A DNA stretch of 64,000 nt from Nageia nagi (GCA_050084985.1 JBITNC010000001.1:144770001-144834000), one strand, 5' to 3'. Counted from the stretch's first letter, positions 47,756 to 59,629 are shown. Program-made: numbers and translations. The notes: generated by a model not told the origin, from the letters alone.

Positions 47756-48060
47756 TTATAAGGCTAGGTATCCTCCTAATTTAGTAGTAAATTCTTTGGA
47801 AAGAAATATTCTAAATAAAGGTGGAGGATCAACTACAATAACATCTTGGATAATGTGAATGTTAGGGAAGGCATTCAAAGTTATTTGAACTCTTTTAACA
47901 CTACCAACTACATCTACTAAGGAAGAATCTAATTGTATGACACCATCAATATATCTTGTAATATACAACTTCATTTCATCTACAATAGCTTTAGGGATCA
48001 TAGTTATTATAGCTCCAGTATCAATCATACAATTGTTTACTACCCAAGCTTCTAGTCTCA
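47756..48060 (-). pseudogene. gypsy - aspartic protease
   Basis: The open piece starts at the active site IDTGAIITMIPKAIVDEM (DTGA intact) and continues through the second half of the fold (IHIIQDVIVVD, FRIFLSKEF). The sequence before the active site is in another frame or interrupted. Confidence 0.88.
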
Positions 48061-48142
48061 GAGATAAATAAAAAGGTGGGGGTCTTATTATATCTATTGG
48101 AGCTGGAGGGAAAATTTCAGATGTGGCATAGATAGGGTTCTA

Positions 48143-49325
48143 TTAATTTGCCCCTTTTTTACTATTTTTTAACTTCAAAACTTCTTGCAAAAGATCTAAT
48201 TGACTTGGTATCTTTAATGCATCAAACATAGTCATTCTAGAATGAGTTTTGTTTAATTCTTCCATAATATTGTATGGAGCATATGGTATGGACTTACTTG
48301 GTTCTACTTGTTGATGTGTCCTAAAATGTTGAGTAGCCTTTCCTTTATGATAATTAGTAATAAAATGATATCTCAATGTACCAGGTCTTTTTTTCTCTAG
48401 GACTTCTTTTCTAGTTGTAGAGGAGTTTGTTTCACCTAGGGCATTAGTACTCGAATTTGATGGAATAGTACTTAGATTAAATAGAACTTGATGATGTTGG
48501 TTCTGAGGTTGAACTAAGGGAGCTTTATCTTTTTTAGGTTCAATTTGCACTTGAGTGGGCACTCAATATTGCTGAGTGACTTGAGGTTGCTGTGGAACTA
48601 CTGCAAAAGTTGCTTTAGTTTGAACACAATTTGCTTATTCTCTAGCATATCGTGGAAGCCAAAAGTTCACCATTATGTGATCAGTAGTAGGATCTGACAT
48701 AGGTTCCACCATCTAATTAGAATGTAAGCCTAAGTATTAATGTTGATACACCATATATGAATATGGAAAATGAGGATTTGAACATGGTGGACACCATTTT
48801 GCAAAGCCCGAAGTAGCATTATCTATAGAACTAGTCATAATGGCATTTTCAATTATTTTAGAAGGATTTATTTATTTTGGTTGATTGAACTTGGGCTAGA
48901 ATCTTGGTTGATATTGATTATCATATCTTCTATAATTAAAACCATGATTCTACCTTTCTTACAGAGTGAGCTTATTGGCTAGATTCTTGATAGTTACCTC
49001 CAATTGCCTTATTCTTTCCTCTTCTTGAGATTTAGGTTCAGTACCAGTTCTTATGGATGCAAGAGTAGGTAATGCTAGTAATTGATTTTGGATAATAGGT
49101 TTGGGAGGAGGTGTTAAGGTGAGAAATCCAAGGTGACTTATTTGTGGAGTTTGTTTGGGAGGTAAATTCAAAAATAAAGGCATGATTATTCTAGGCTGCA
49201 CTTTACCAGAGGACACTAGGGTATGTTTTGCATTTTTTGCTATTTGGTAAACATGTGGAAATGTATCTCATAACATAAAAATAAGCATATTGAGATCAAG
49301 AAGAAAGGCTTTCCTATAATACACT
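48143..49325 (-). pseudogene. gypsy - gag C-terminal region
   Basis: Pro- and Gln-rich pieces at 48959-49216 and 48143-48562, typical of the tail between capsid and protease. A clear CCHC knuckle could not be found. Stops separate the pieces. Confidence 0.65.
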
Positions 49326-49330
49326 AGAGA

Positions 49331-49760
49331 TTATGCATTTGTTGGTCTAATCCTTGTTGGTATGAACTTCCATGTTCTTTCGAATCTAGTATTGAAATCA
49401 TTAATAGATTCATGAGGATATCTTTTGATACATGCGATGAGGTTAAGGAACATGCCATAATTACCATATATAGCAAATATTTTAATTAAATCTTGACATA
49501 ACTCTTCCCATGAATTTATAGATTTGGGGGGGTAAGAGTTCTGAACCACTCAGTTGCCTTGCCTTCAAAAGAGTGTGATAGTAACCTAGTCATCATGATT
49601 CCATTAGTTATATCAAAGTCTAAAGCCAACAAAGATACATCTTGATAATGTTCATATGGTGCCTTATCAGGGCCATCATACTTAAGTAAAACCTTGAAAG
49701 CTGCTTGAGGTATAGGAGGTGAATTAGCAATAACAACCAATGGATGACTATTATTCTAGG
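49331..49760 (-). pseudogene. gypsy - gag (retrotransposon gag domain)
   Basis: The open pieces 49516-49740 and 49331-49549 overlap in different frames and together cover the domain: FEGKATEWFRTL, then SWEELCQDLIKIFA and FNTRFERTWKFIP. One frameshift lies near the run of Gs at 49526-49532. Confidence 0.88.
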
Positions 49761-50170
49761 TAGGAAAATCTACTAGTTAAGCTATACTTGGATAATGGGT
49801 AGGAGATGAAGGATTTTTTAGGATTGAGTCAAATACAACTGATAATGGGATTACCTTTAAGGGAACTAAAGGAGACATAAATCAAGAAATCTTTCACCTA
49901 TTCCTCTTATGAGGAATTGATAGCTCTTGAAATTTAGGCTATCTAAAGGAATTTCTAACACAACTTCTAGTTAGTCTACATTATAGAGGTGCGAGGGTTC
50001 AAAACATTGACTAGTTAATAGCAGAGTCACTAATAATGTTAACAGAACCTTATAATCTTGAAGGATTTAATTGATATCCCATCATATGAGGCTATTAGGC
50101 CTACCTACACATGCTAAATATGGAATTTAGCTCGCATCCCATCAAGCATGCCAAAAATGAAGTTGGTTAC
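49761..50170 (-). other. gypsy - leader with candidate primer-binding site
   Basis: Non-coding. On the minus strand TTTGGCATGCTTGATGGGATG (within 50134-50155) resembles the TTGGCGCC-type primer-binding site of many plant gypsy elements. It begins about 15 bases inside the LTR end given here, so either the LTR is slightly longer or the PBS is displaced. Confidence 0.55.
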
Positions 50171-52006
50171 TATTAATCGATATAGCATAACCTCAAAGGG
50201 TTTGGTCTAGTTGTGTTCTCCACTACTTGTAATAGTAGGTTCCTTGAAAGAGCAAAAAGTGATGGGGATGCACTTGTATTGGTTTTCTACTTAATCTTCA
50301 ATTTATAGTCTGGTTCTTATTTATATTCAAGGTTAAAAGTAATAGGAAAATAATAAAAGGATTAAGAGTTACAAGAAAGAGACAAGTAAATAAAAAGAAC
50401 TAAAATAAGAAATATATAATTTGGGCATTGCAACACAAGCAACAATCCATATCTAGGATTAAGAATAGCAAACTATCTTTCCCATGGGGTCTCATAATCA
50501 TAATACATAGCCATAATTTGAAGAAAATATTCCACATATAACATTCACAAAAGTAATAAATAGTCACTTTGTTACAAAAGGGCAAAGCATTATATATTTG
50601 TATTATCATATGTGAATAGATATTACAGATTTGGGCAAATTTGCTAAAATGTCTAACCTTTTTGACTTCTAAGAGCTAGCTATTTATTCAACTTCCTCCC
50701 TTTCTTAGCTAGTTGGGTTTCATTAATATACATAATTGTTAGCATTGAATGAAACAACTAAAATAGCACTATTTACATAAATATTACAACTATGTTAGAT
50801 TACACAATGAATAAGTACCAACAACATGATTATCTAAGAATTTGTAATTTCTAAATAGCCATGTCCATAGAGTTGCAATCCTTCTGACATGACATTGACT
50901 GCTCATTCTTCAACCCTATAGCTGATTAGAGATAGCATTGTAGCTATTTGAGTAATTATTTTGATTGCAAATTGATAGGTATGATTTGGTACCATGCTCT
51001 ATCAATTACTATCTACTTCTCTATAATCTTTATGATCTCTACTATAGATGTTAGTCATCAGAGTAATGGTGGTTGATAGACATTATGTTAACTTGGTTCA
51101 AGAAGAAAGTGCCACTATTATGTGGAAATAAGTTGGTGTTGACACATTAACAATTATCCAAGGGTCAAACACTTAAGATAAAGTGGACTTGGGTATATTT
51201 TCTTATGCATTACTCTTACCTTTTCTTGGAAGGTTCTATGTTCTTCGTCTAGGCTTCATAGATGATCTAGCTCTTTTGAGACCTACTAATTTTAATAAAA
51301 AATTATGACATCATCTCTTAGAATTGGTGATCTCTATTGATGATCTGATTCTTCTAGGACTTGCTGATCTCAACCAAAAATTGTGACATCATCTCTCAAA
51401 ATCGATGGGCTCTATTGATGATCTAGCTTTAAATTTATGCAAGTCTTAGAGACTTGCATCAATAATTCCTATATAGTCTAGAGGAATAAATATAACTCCT
51501 AGATATTTTTATTTACATAATTATTAGGTATTATTTACAATTCTTTCAAGTACTCTGAAGAAAATAATCTAACTCCCAGGTTCTCATAACTCCTAAGCAC
51601 TAATGAATAAAAGAATAAAGAATAACATGACTCTTATTCACAAAACTCCCAGATATTCTTTACAATTCTCTTGGGTACTCTCAAGAAAATAATCTTACTC
51701 TTGAGTTCTCATAACTCCTAGGCACTAATGAATAAAAGAATAAAGAATAACATGAATCTTATTCACATAAATTTGAGGTATTCTTATTTACAAAATTTGA
51801 CACTTTAAGAGAAAGAAATGAGAAGAGGATGGATTAACAAGAATGTAAGAATACATAAACTTACAACTCACTAAGACTCTAAGAGAACAATATCCCCCTC
51901 GAGCATTCTTATATACACATATCCTATACACTACAAAATAAAAAGATAGAGAATAAAGAATAATTTATAATTACCCCAATTTAGAGTGTAATTTTGAAAG
52001 AATACA
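50171..52006 (-). repeat. gypsy - 5' LTR
   Basis: Aligns with 37846-39662; differences are largely C/T and G/A with small indels. The short minus-strand frame at 50400-50609 lies inside and has no recognisable product. Confidence 0.92.
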
Positions 52007-52011
52007 GGAAC
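52007..52011. repeat. target duplication of gypsy -, right (GGAAC)
   Basis: Matches 37841-37845. The interrupted gypsy + sequence resumes directly after it. Confidence 0.85.
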
Positions 52012-52430
52012 ATGAAGAAAAAAGTGCATCAAAAAATGAAGATACTAGTTCTATCTTAAAAGTGTTATCAAGCCAAGTAAGTATGCATTTTAATAGTATT
52101 TATTTTTCTTTTGCTAATCAATACATGTATAAATGTTAATATGATAAAAAAATAATCAGGTAAGAATGAGCATGGTATCAAAGAGCTTATTCTAAATGAA
52201 AGTCAACATAAGAGAACAACCAGTATTGGATTGTATGAGTCTACACCTAGCTCATTCTCATTAGCTCTAGTCATTCAACATGTTGATAGTAGTGATCAAG
52301 GCTGCACTAGCAATATTTTTCATGAATTATTAGATTGCATCATGATGCATGATCCTATGGAAGAGTTACAAGCATATTATGTAGACTCATTCGTATCTCC
52401 TACTACTCTAGTTTAAGTGGACATCTTCTA
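52012..52430 (+). pseudogene. gypsy + protease-RT linker, right of insertion
   Basis: An open frame runs from the duplication through KSASKNEDTSSILKVLSSQV to about 52080, is broken by stops, and resumes open from 52160 to the stop at 52414-52416. A candidate intron at 52081-52159 joins the two in frame. Confidence 0.65.
52081..52159 (+). other. candidate 79-nt intron in gypsy +
   Basis: Donor A/GTATGC at 52081 and acceptor ATCAG/G at 52158-52159, AT-rich throughout, with branch-point-like CTAAT (52114) and TTAAT (about 52135). Removal joins frames as ...SSQV-SKNEHG; unspliced, the frame hits TAA. An intron between protease and RT is known from Ogre elements of the Tat lineage. Confidence 0.55.
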
Positions 52431-52859
52431 GAATGATGATGTTATTATTGAGAAACTAGGGATGAAGTAAATTTACTAATTCCATTGAAAATAGGCTCAT
52501 AATTTGGTTCATGCAATACTAGTATTATTTTTATGAGGAAGTTTGCAAAAATGATGAAGACATTATAGGTTATATCCTTACCCTTTCTCTTTTCTTTCAT
52601 TCATTTTTGGAGTAAATCCTAGGTCTAGGTAGTTTATATTTCATTATCATTCATTCCTTTTCCTTAATGGAGCAATGTCACTAGAATCCTAGCACCTTTG
52701 CTCCATTATTTGCATCTCTTATGATTGATTTTAGATTCAATATTGGGGGCATTGCCTATGCCTCCCCAACTCAGTGATGAAATGTCCTATCTTAGTGAAG
52801 AAATAGTAGAAGTACACATCGGTACTTAAGAGGATCCAAATTTGATCAAAATAAGATCT
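52431..52859. other. gypsy + spacer before RT
   Basis: No domain seen; many stops in all frames. Confidence 0.4.
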
Positions 52860-53800
52860 TGGTTAACCTTGTAAGAATAATAAAGGTATAACTTACTATT
52901 AAAAAAGTTCTTTGATATATTTGCTCTATCTTTTTCTGATATGCCTAGTCTCGATCCTAATTTTGTCATTCATAGTCTAGTTTTCAATGAAAATGTAAAA
53001 CTAGTTCAATAAAAGCCTAGAAAGAAGCATTCTAGGTAGCCCTTGCTATTAAAAAAGAAATAAAAATTTATCTTGCTATTGGTTTTATTGTTCCTATTGA
53101 TTATTCTCTATATATTTCTAACATTCTTCCTACAACTAAGTGTAATGGTGAAATAAAGGATTATAAATTCAACAATAGGCCATGAAATTTTATCTTTCAT
53201 GAATGGATGTTTTGGATACAATCAAATAAGGATCAACATAAGATAATATTTTTTACTCATTGGGGAACATTTTATTGGGTGGTCATGCCTTTTTAGTCTA
53301 AACAATGTAGGTGCAACTTATCAAAGAGCCATGGTCAATATGTTCTATGATACGATCCATGACAATGTTGAAGTTTATGTTGATGATATCCTAGCAAAGT
53401 CCATAGCCAAATATGATCACATTTCATATTTGAGAAAGATATTCTAAAGAATAAAAGAATACAAGTTAAAGTTGAAACCTCAAAAGTGTGCATTCATAGT
53501 CTCATTAGATAAATTGCTTGGTTTCATTGTTTCAAGAAGAGGAATGCCAGTGGATCCTAAGAAAGTTTTAGCCATTGTTGGTTTACCACATCCTAATAAT
53601 TTGAAATATTTTATAAATATTCAAGGAAAGGTTCAAGCCATCAAAAGGTTTATTTCATAGTTAGTAAATATGACTTCCCCATTTTCTCATTTGTTGAAGA
53701 AATGTGAGAAATTCATTTGGGATGAAAAGTGTCAAAAGGATTTGGATAACATCAAAAGGTACCTTAATAATGTTTCAATTTACACCCCCATGATTTATAT
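52860..53800 (+). pseudogene. gypsy + reverse transcriptase
   Basis: Motifs in order, in shifting frames: FSDMPSLDPNFVIH (about 52932-52975), GATYQRAM (about 53305-53335), VEVYVDDILAKS (YVDD at 53376-53387, intact), KCAFIVSLDKLLGFIVSRRG (open 53472-53660) and the QGKVQAIKRFIS segment. Heavily stopped in the N-terminal half. Confidence 0.9.
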
Positions 53801-54200
53801 AAGAGTTTGTTACTTTATGTTTCAACAATATTATGTGCATTAGGGGAAATAATAGCTTAGAAAGATGATAATAACAAGGAAAGAATAATCTATTATATTA
53901 GAAATACTTTACTTTATTATGAGATAAGGTACACTCTAATAGAAAATATGTGTTTTTTAATAATCTTCTCAATCAAAAATTTATATATTACATGCTTAAA
54001 AATACAATGTATGTCATAGCTTAGGTTGATCCAGTTAGATTTCTCATGTCTAAATCCTACATGTTTGGAAGAGTTGCAAAATGGGTAATGTTGCTTCAAG
54101 TGTTTGATTTGGTCTTTATCAAAAAATAAATTAAGGGACATGTTATAGTATATTTCATTACAAATCATCCACAAAATGAAGTATCACTAACTCAATAAGA
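53801..54200 (+). pseudogene. gypsy + first (gypsy-type) RNase H
   Basis: LLYVSTILCALGEIIA and a RIIYYIRNTLLYYEIRYTLI segment, then KLRDM-like sequence, match the standard gypsy RNase H after RT. Interrupted by stops and frameshifts; the first catalytic Asp is not seen. Confidence 0.8.
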
Positions 54201-54299
54201 GTTACTAGATGAAGTGGATGGCCAAAATGATCATGATCCTAATGTCGTTGCTATAGTCCAATGATGCTGCTCTATTTCTAAGCTTGAGTTTTCTTAAGT

Positions 54300-54650
54300 T
54301 TTCATTGGTTTTATGGAAAATGATGAATGGAACCTATTCCTTGATGGTTACAAGTGCATTCATGGGGAAAGAGTAGGAATTATCCTAATCAATCCTCATA
54401 GTGATGTTATCCCTATGCCTTATCATTTAAGTTTTGATTGCACTAACCATATGGTAGAATATAAGGCTCTTATTTTAGGTTAGAAGGCTAAAAATACTCC
54501 TGAATGTAAATAGGATAAAAATATTTGGTGATTCTCAACTAATAGTGAAGCAAGTGTCAAACATCTACAACACCAAAGATCCCAAGTTGCAACTATACAA
54601 AGAAATGGTGACAATCCTCCTCATCTACTTTAATGAGTATGAAATTGATA
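54300..54650 (+). pseudogene. gypsy + second (archaeal-type) RNase H
   Basis: EWNLFLDGYKCIHGERVGII, FDCTNHMVEYKALILG and, after a frameshift, KIFGDSQLIVKQVSN carry the Asp, Glu and Asp of the extra RNase H of Tat elements. It sits after the first RNase H and before integrase, the usual Tat order. Confidence 0.87.
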
Positions 54651-54689
54651 ATATTCCAAGAGACATTTAACAAGTATGATGATGATATA

Positions 54690-55610
54690 GGTAGTGCTGC
54701 TTCCTTTACTCCTATTAACATAGAATATGAGAAAACTATTCTTATAATAAAAAATATATGTAAGCCATCTCATAAGCATGTTATTGAAGATTTTGTTGAA
54801 TATCAATGTTATGCAGCTACTTGTATCAATGTGTGTGAATGGTATCAAGATGTTTTTTTATTATATAAAAGATGGTGTTGTTCCTATGCCTTTGATCATA
54901 ATGCTAGAATTAGAATTAAAAAACTAGCTACCAAGTATGTTATCATTGGTGATTTGTTATATATAAGGTCTTTTGATGGTGATCTTCTTAGATATTTAAT
55001 GAGGCATGAAGTAGAAATGGCCCTTCACCAAGCTTATGATCGTAAATGTGGTGGAAACTTTAGTGCTATATTTGTTTATCAAAGGTTACTTAGACTAGGT
55101 TATTATTGTCCTACAATGCTAAAATATTGTGAATTGCATGTTAAGAAATGTGAGAAATGCTAAAAGAATGCTAAGCTTCAAGCTTCTTCTTCTCATAGTT
55201 TGCACTCTATCATATCCCCTTGGCCTTTTCCTATTTAGGAACTTGATTTTATTGGTAAAGTTAAGCTTTTTTCAAGAGATGGCCATAATTTTATCATTAT
55301 AGCTACAAAATACTTCATAAAATGGGTGGACGCTATAACCATGAAGTCTGCAAAAGGAGGTAAAATTATTGAATTTCTTATTGAATTTATCATTACTATA
55401 TATGGTGTGCCATCTAAATTGTTCATGGATAATGATACAAATTTTAAAGGTAATGAAGTTAAAGAATTTTGTTATAAATATCATATTGAAAGAAAATTCT
55501 CTACACCTTGCTATTCCCAAAGTAATTGTCAAGTTGAAGCATCCATTAAAGTTATAAAGAGTATCTTATCCAAAATTATCATAAAACATGGTAAAAAATG
55601 ACATGAGCAA
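54690..55610 (+). pseudogene. gypsy + integrase with intact D,D,E residues
   Basis: The zinc domain is open in 54633-55163 (HQAYDRKCGGNF, YYCPTMLKYCELHVKKCEKC). After a stop, the core has ELDFIGK (first Asp), FMDNDTNFKGNE (second Asp) and, open at 55326-55601, CQVEASIKVIK (Glu codon GAA, 55536-55538). It is the only integrase in the window with all three residues. A TGA at 55599-55601 ends the open part. Confidence 0.9.
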
Positions 55611-56095
55611 CTCCCTCATGCTTTGTGGGTCTATAGAAAAAGTATAAGGACTTCCATAGGAGAAACCTCTTATTCTTAATGTATGGTGATGAAGTCATAG
55701 TTCCATTAGAGATAGAGATCCCATCACTTCATGTGTCGTTAGATGGTCTCATTCCCAATGAACATAGAAGAAAATCTAGATTAGCCCAACTAGAGGTCCT
55801 AGATGAAAAAGGGTTAATTCTCTAAAACACCTTCGTGTCTATCGTTATAGAATCTAAAAAGCCTATAGAAAAAAGATCAATCCTAAAGAGTTCAAGGTTG
55901 GTTATCTATTCCTAAAACAAAACCTTACCAACACTAAATATCCATAAAATGAAAATAAATGTAAGTTTGAACCTAATTGGATAGGACCTTAAATTGTCAT
56001 TGCAAATAATGGAAAATATGGATATAAATTATCCATAATTTAAGGAAAATAAGGATGTGATCCAATTAATGTTATGTGTTTGAAAAAGTTTTAAG
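55611..56095 (+). pseudogene. gypsy + integrase C-terminal remnant
   Basis: LPHALWVYRKSIRTSIGETSY follows in frame, then multiply frameshifted sequence in which typical C-terminal integrase words can still be picked out. Confidence 0.65.
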
Positions 56096-56330
56096 TATGA
56101 CCTTTTTCATAAAAATATGCATTTCTCTATCTTTGGATACTAACCTTTAAGGAAAAATGAAGCAATAATCCAACAACATCGCTATGTTCCTAGCAATGTT
56201 ATTGGGTTTAAATGATAAAAAATATACAAAATTTAATTATTTACTCTAAGTAATTATAAATAAAAATCTACTTATCATAAATTATGATTGTAAAAATGTA
56301 TCAAAATTATTTTTATATCATTGTTCTTAT

Positions 56331-56480
56331 CACTTGATTCCTTTATAAGAAAGGATCACTTGATGCCTTTGTAAGAAAGGATCATTTCTTGAGAAACCAA
56401 GTTGGTCACTCTTATCATTTGACGCCTTCATAAGGAAGGGTCAATCTTATCATTTGGAGCCTTTGTAAAGAAGGGCCATA
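56331..56480 (+). repeat. short repeats with small hairpins
   Basis: Four copies of a unit like ATCACTTGATGCCTTTGTAAGAAAGGATCA. Stems are CCTTT/AAAGG (56340-56344, 56350-56354), CCTTT/AAAGG (56366-56370, 56376-56380) and CCTTC/GAAGG (56425-56429, 56435-56439); the fourth (56460-56474) is imperfect. Confidence 0.75.
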
Positions 56481-56897
56481 TATATAAAAAAATCCATGGT
56501 AGCATAGTAGTTTTATAAACCAAGTTGATCAATTTATATTGGTAGTTTATCTTCATAAATCTTGGTGGGTAATTCACTAAGAAAAAGTTTACTTTCTTAT
56601 CACTTTCATAATTCCCATATCATGATGTTTAATGTCTATATTTGAGATATCTCATGTAAATATATTTTTATTTAAGCTCTTTTAAGGTTCCTTTGTCTTT
56701 TCCTTGGATTGCTCCTATGATGAGAGGTCAATTATGCCGTAACAAAGTCAAACAAGGTCATAATATAGGAGAAAAATCAAGGCCTCAAAAGATTTTTCCA
56801 TGAAATAAATTTTTAGAGAGTACTTTCTTACTTTTCTTGCTATAATTTTAATTTATGCTTTGATTATTTTTTATCCCAAAAGCATCAAACCATATTC

Positions 56898-56906
56898 AAA
56901 GTGGGG
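56898..56906 (+). promoter_or_regulatory. polypurine tract of gypsy +
   Basis: AAAGTGGGG, then CATA, then the LTR TG. Confidence 0.75.
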
Positions 56907-56910
56907 CATA

Positions 56911-57637
56911 TGTTAACATCTAAAAAGGAATTTTAATTTAATTAAAATACCCTTTTAGGTATTCAAAATAATTTATCAAATTTATTAAATAAATACTCTT
57001 ATCATAGTGTAATCTCATCTACCTTTATATTTTATAATAATAGGTTAGCTTGGCATAACAATAAGCCTAAAGAGTAGCCTTAACACTATACCTATTACCT
57101 ATAATGGTGGAGGGGTTATGCATAATCAAAGATATGACATGACATGACATAATATTGAATCCATTATAGGTTGTAATACACTTGTATTATTCTTGACCAG
57201 TGTTTCTTAATGCCACCTATCATTTCTAGATTTTGTTATATTTTGAGCTTTGCATTCTTGAAATGTTTCATCCATTCGCAAGTGATATTCTTACTATTGA
57301 ATGTGAGACAATGATATCAAGTGAAAAGGTGAGGTATTCTGGAAAGGTAATTGAGAAATGCTACTAGGTTCCTAATGATAGCATTTATTTGAGGTTGTAT
57401 ATATAGCTTCATTCTTTAGAGAAGCTTGTTGTTTATCCTCTTTTGATTGGATATTGCCTTTATTCATCATTATAGGTAAAGTACAAGTTTGTATCTTTCA
57501 TAAATCCAATTTGATAGGTCAAGGTTAATCAGGTCATTATCATCTTCTATGTCATCATTTTTTAATTATTTCATAGTTAATTGGTTAAATTGAATTTACT
57601 GTAAATAACCCTAATTATTATCATTTTGATTATAACA
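56911..57637 (+). repeat. gypsy + 3' LTR
   Basis: It begins TGTTAACATCTAAAAAGG and ends TTTTGATTATAACA; partner of 34908-35631. Confidence 0.95.
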
Positions 57638-57642
57638 TTGAT
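57638..57642. repeat. target duplication of gypsy +, right
   Basis: TTGAT, partner of ATGAT at 34903-34907 with one mismatch. Confidence 0.7.
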
Positions 57643-59629
57643 TTTGAATTTAGTGGTATATCTTCATCAATCTTAATCTTTGAAAAACAAAATTTGGTGA
57701 CATAATATCCAACCTTTAAATAGTGAAGCTTGGCTTTGATCTAGGATTATTTAGCTTCATAGAGCTCCAACAACTTAAGTACATGCTTGATTTAATAAAT
57801 ATATATTTGAAGATGATGAATAAAATGATTAATCTTGAGTTGAAGAGAAGCTTTGATTAGTTAATCTCTCAGTGCAATGATGGAGTATCAACAAAACTTA
57901 GCTACCTTATTACCTAGACTATGAACCAAATTAGTTATGCAAAAATATAATTGTTCAACTACTCAATCCATCCTATGCTACCTGTTGGTTAAAGAACCAA
58001 ATTTTAAACTCTCTAGATATGATATACCATGAATTATAAATATTGAAAGAAGGAGGTATTAAGAAAGAAATGAGTTTTGTAATACTATTGAGGTACGGGA
58101 TAAAACTTCATCTTAAAAATAATAGGCATATGATCAAAGGAGATAATGATATAAATAATCTCAATAAATTGCATAGAAGAGAGATGATGGGTGAAAGAAA
58201 ACTTGCAATGATAAGACATCATAGCTCTATCAAACCTCTTGAGGAATATTCCATGTCCAACTTAAAAATTATACCATTTATACCAAATATATTAGAGAAA
58301 GTGATCTTATGAAAAAAAAAGATCAGGGTCTAATAATATAAGATTATTTTTTATATGGAAGTAAACTTCTCTCTCCTTGATTACGCACTTGTTGGGAGTA
58401 TGACCTTTATTATCATAATCCTTTTCAACCATATTGAAAGCTTCATACATAAGCCAAATATCTAGCAATAATATTAGAGCACACTATTTCTAGAGGGTGC
58501 ATCTATTATTTGCATCATTTGAAACATAAATTTTGATAATTCTAAAATATATTCCACCTACTTATAGAAAAATCCAAATTGCATGGTAAGTTCTTTAGGT
58601 GATAAAATTATCTTTCCAATTGTGAGCTAATAGAATGACAATGCCTTCATTACCATGAGGGTGATTAGTGATGTACATCTAACTTTTAGGATAAAAGAGC
58701 AAGCATACAAATTGAAGTGTGAAATCAAATACATTTAATTTTCATAAATAAATAAAATTAAGGCATCCATAAAACTTGGAATAAGAAAAATTCATTGTAA
58801 ACCATGTATAATTAGATTGGGTTTATCAACCCTCTAACATTATAGGAAAAAAGATCATTCTAGTAAATCAAGGAGCATACATCCCTTGGCCTCAATAACA
58901 TGCTTAGGATTAGAATGAATATGTAAAGAATTATTCTTAAAACTTTCTTGAGATTTATTATGGAAACTAGTTTACCTTTGCTTATCTATATGAGCTAGAA
59001 TACTAACTCAAGGAGGGCTATAGGACCACTAGCCTTGAGCTTGAGTGTGAATCTCTTTTGTTTCATCTAGTTGTTAAATAATTGAAGAAAAAATGAGGAT
59101 ACCCTCTTCATTAAGAAGGTTTCATGATTATATTAAGACAACTGAGGGTGGTGGAGAAAGAGCATATCAACCTAGGGGAGGCTTAAGGGTTTTCACTTGC
59201 AAATAAGTCAAAGAGTGTTATCCTCTATTCATGGTCTTTACCCCTTTCTCTTTCTTATTAGACACAATTTTACATATCTTTTCGTACCCCTTAATAGATT
59301 GACCTAAAGTGGTAGGAGCTAGAGCATAAGGAGATAACCCTTTAACTTTGAATTTATATATCAATAATATCCAATCTTCAATTTTGTGAGAAACTAACTA
59401 GATCCTATGATAAGTGATGGGGAGGTTGACATGTACACCATCATTTGATGAAGATGGGTATCCCCTATCTAAATATCCAAGTTTTTGCAAGGTCAAATTT
59501 GAAACACATTTAGTAGGTTGATTGAGCTGCATAAAAATGGACCAGTTCATCACAAATAAAATCTCCTATAAGAGAAGTCATATTTCCCAAAAATAGTTAC
59601 ATAGTTAAAGAGAGTTTTGGGAATTCAAC

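Larger units (their letters stand above)
37846..52006 (-). mobile_element. gypsy -: large Tat-type Ty3/gypsy element nested in gypsy +
   Basis: LTRs of about 1817 and 1836 bp lie at both ends, with GGAAC duplicated outside. On the minus strand the order is gag, protease, an extra RNase H, RT, RNase H, integrase, then a long extra reading-frame region before the 3' LTR. Total 14.2 kb. In element sense the LTR starts TGTATTCTTTC and ends CAATA rather than CA. All coding parts are broken. It must be younger than gypsy +, which it splits. Confidence 0.92.
56096..56910 (+). other. gypsy + 3' untranslated region
   Basis: Non-coding. It contains a short repeat array (56331-56480) and the polypurine tract AAAGTGGGG (56898-56906) four bases before the 3' LTR. 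Confidence 0.7.
34908..57637 (+). mobile_element. gypsy +: Tat-type Ty3/gypsy element, interrupted by gypsy -
   Basis: LTRs of 724 and 727 bp start TGTTAA and end TTATAACA. A polypurine tract precedes the right LTR and the flanking 5-mers nearly match. Without the inserted element it is about 8.6 kb with order gag, protease, RT, RNase H, second RNase H, integrase. The extra RNase H marks the Tat lineage of plant Ty3/gypsy. All coding parts carry stops and frameshifts. Confidence 0.93.

Noticed and set aside
52077-52082. GTAAGT as the intron donor in gypsy +
   Set aside because: It has a better consensus, but joining from it leaves the downstream frame closed; the GT at 52081 keeps it open.
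54633-54848. Minus-strand frame 54630-54848 as a gene
   Set aside because: Antisense to the linker before gypsy + integrase, with no motif of its own.
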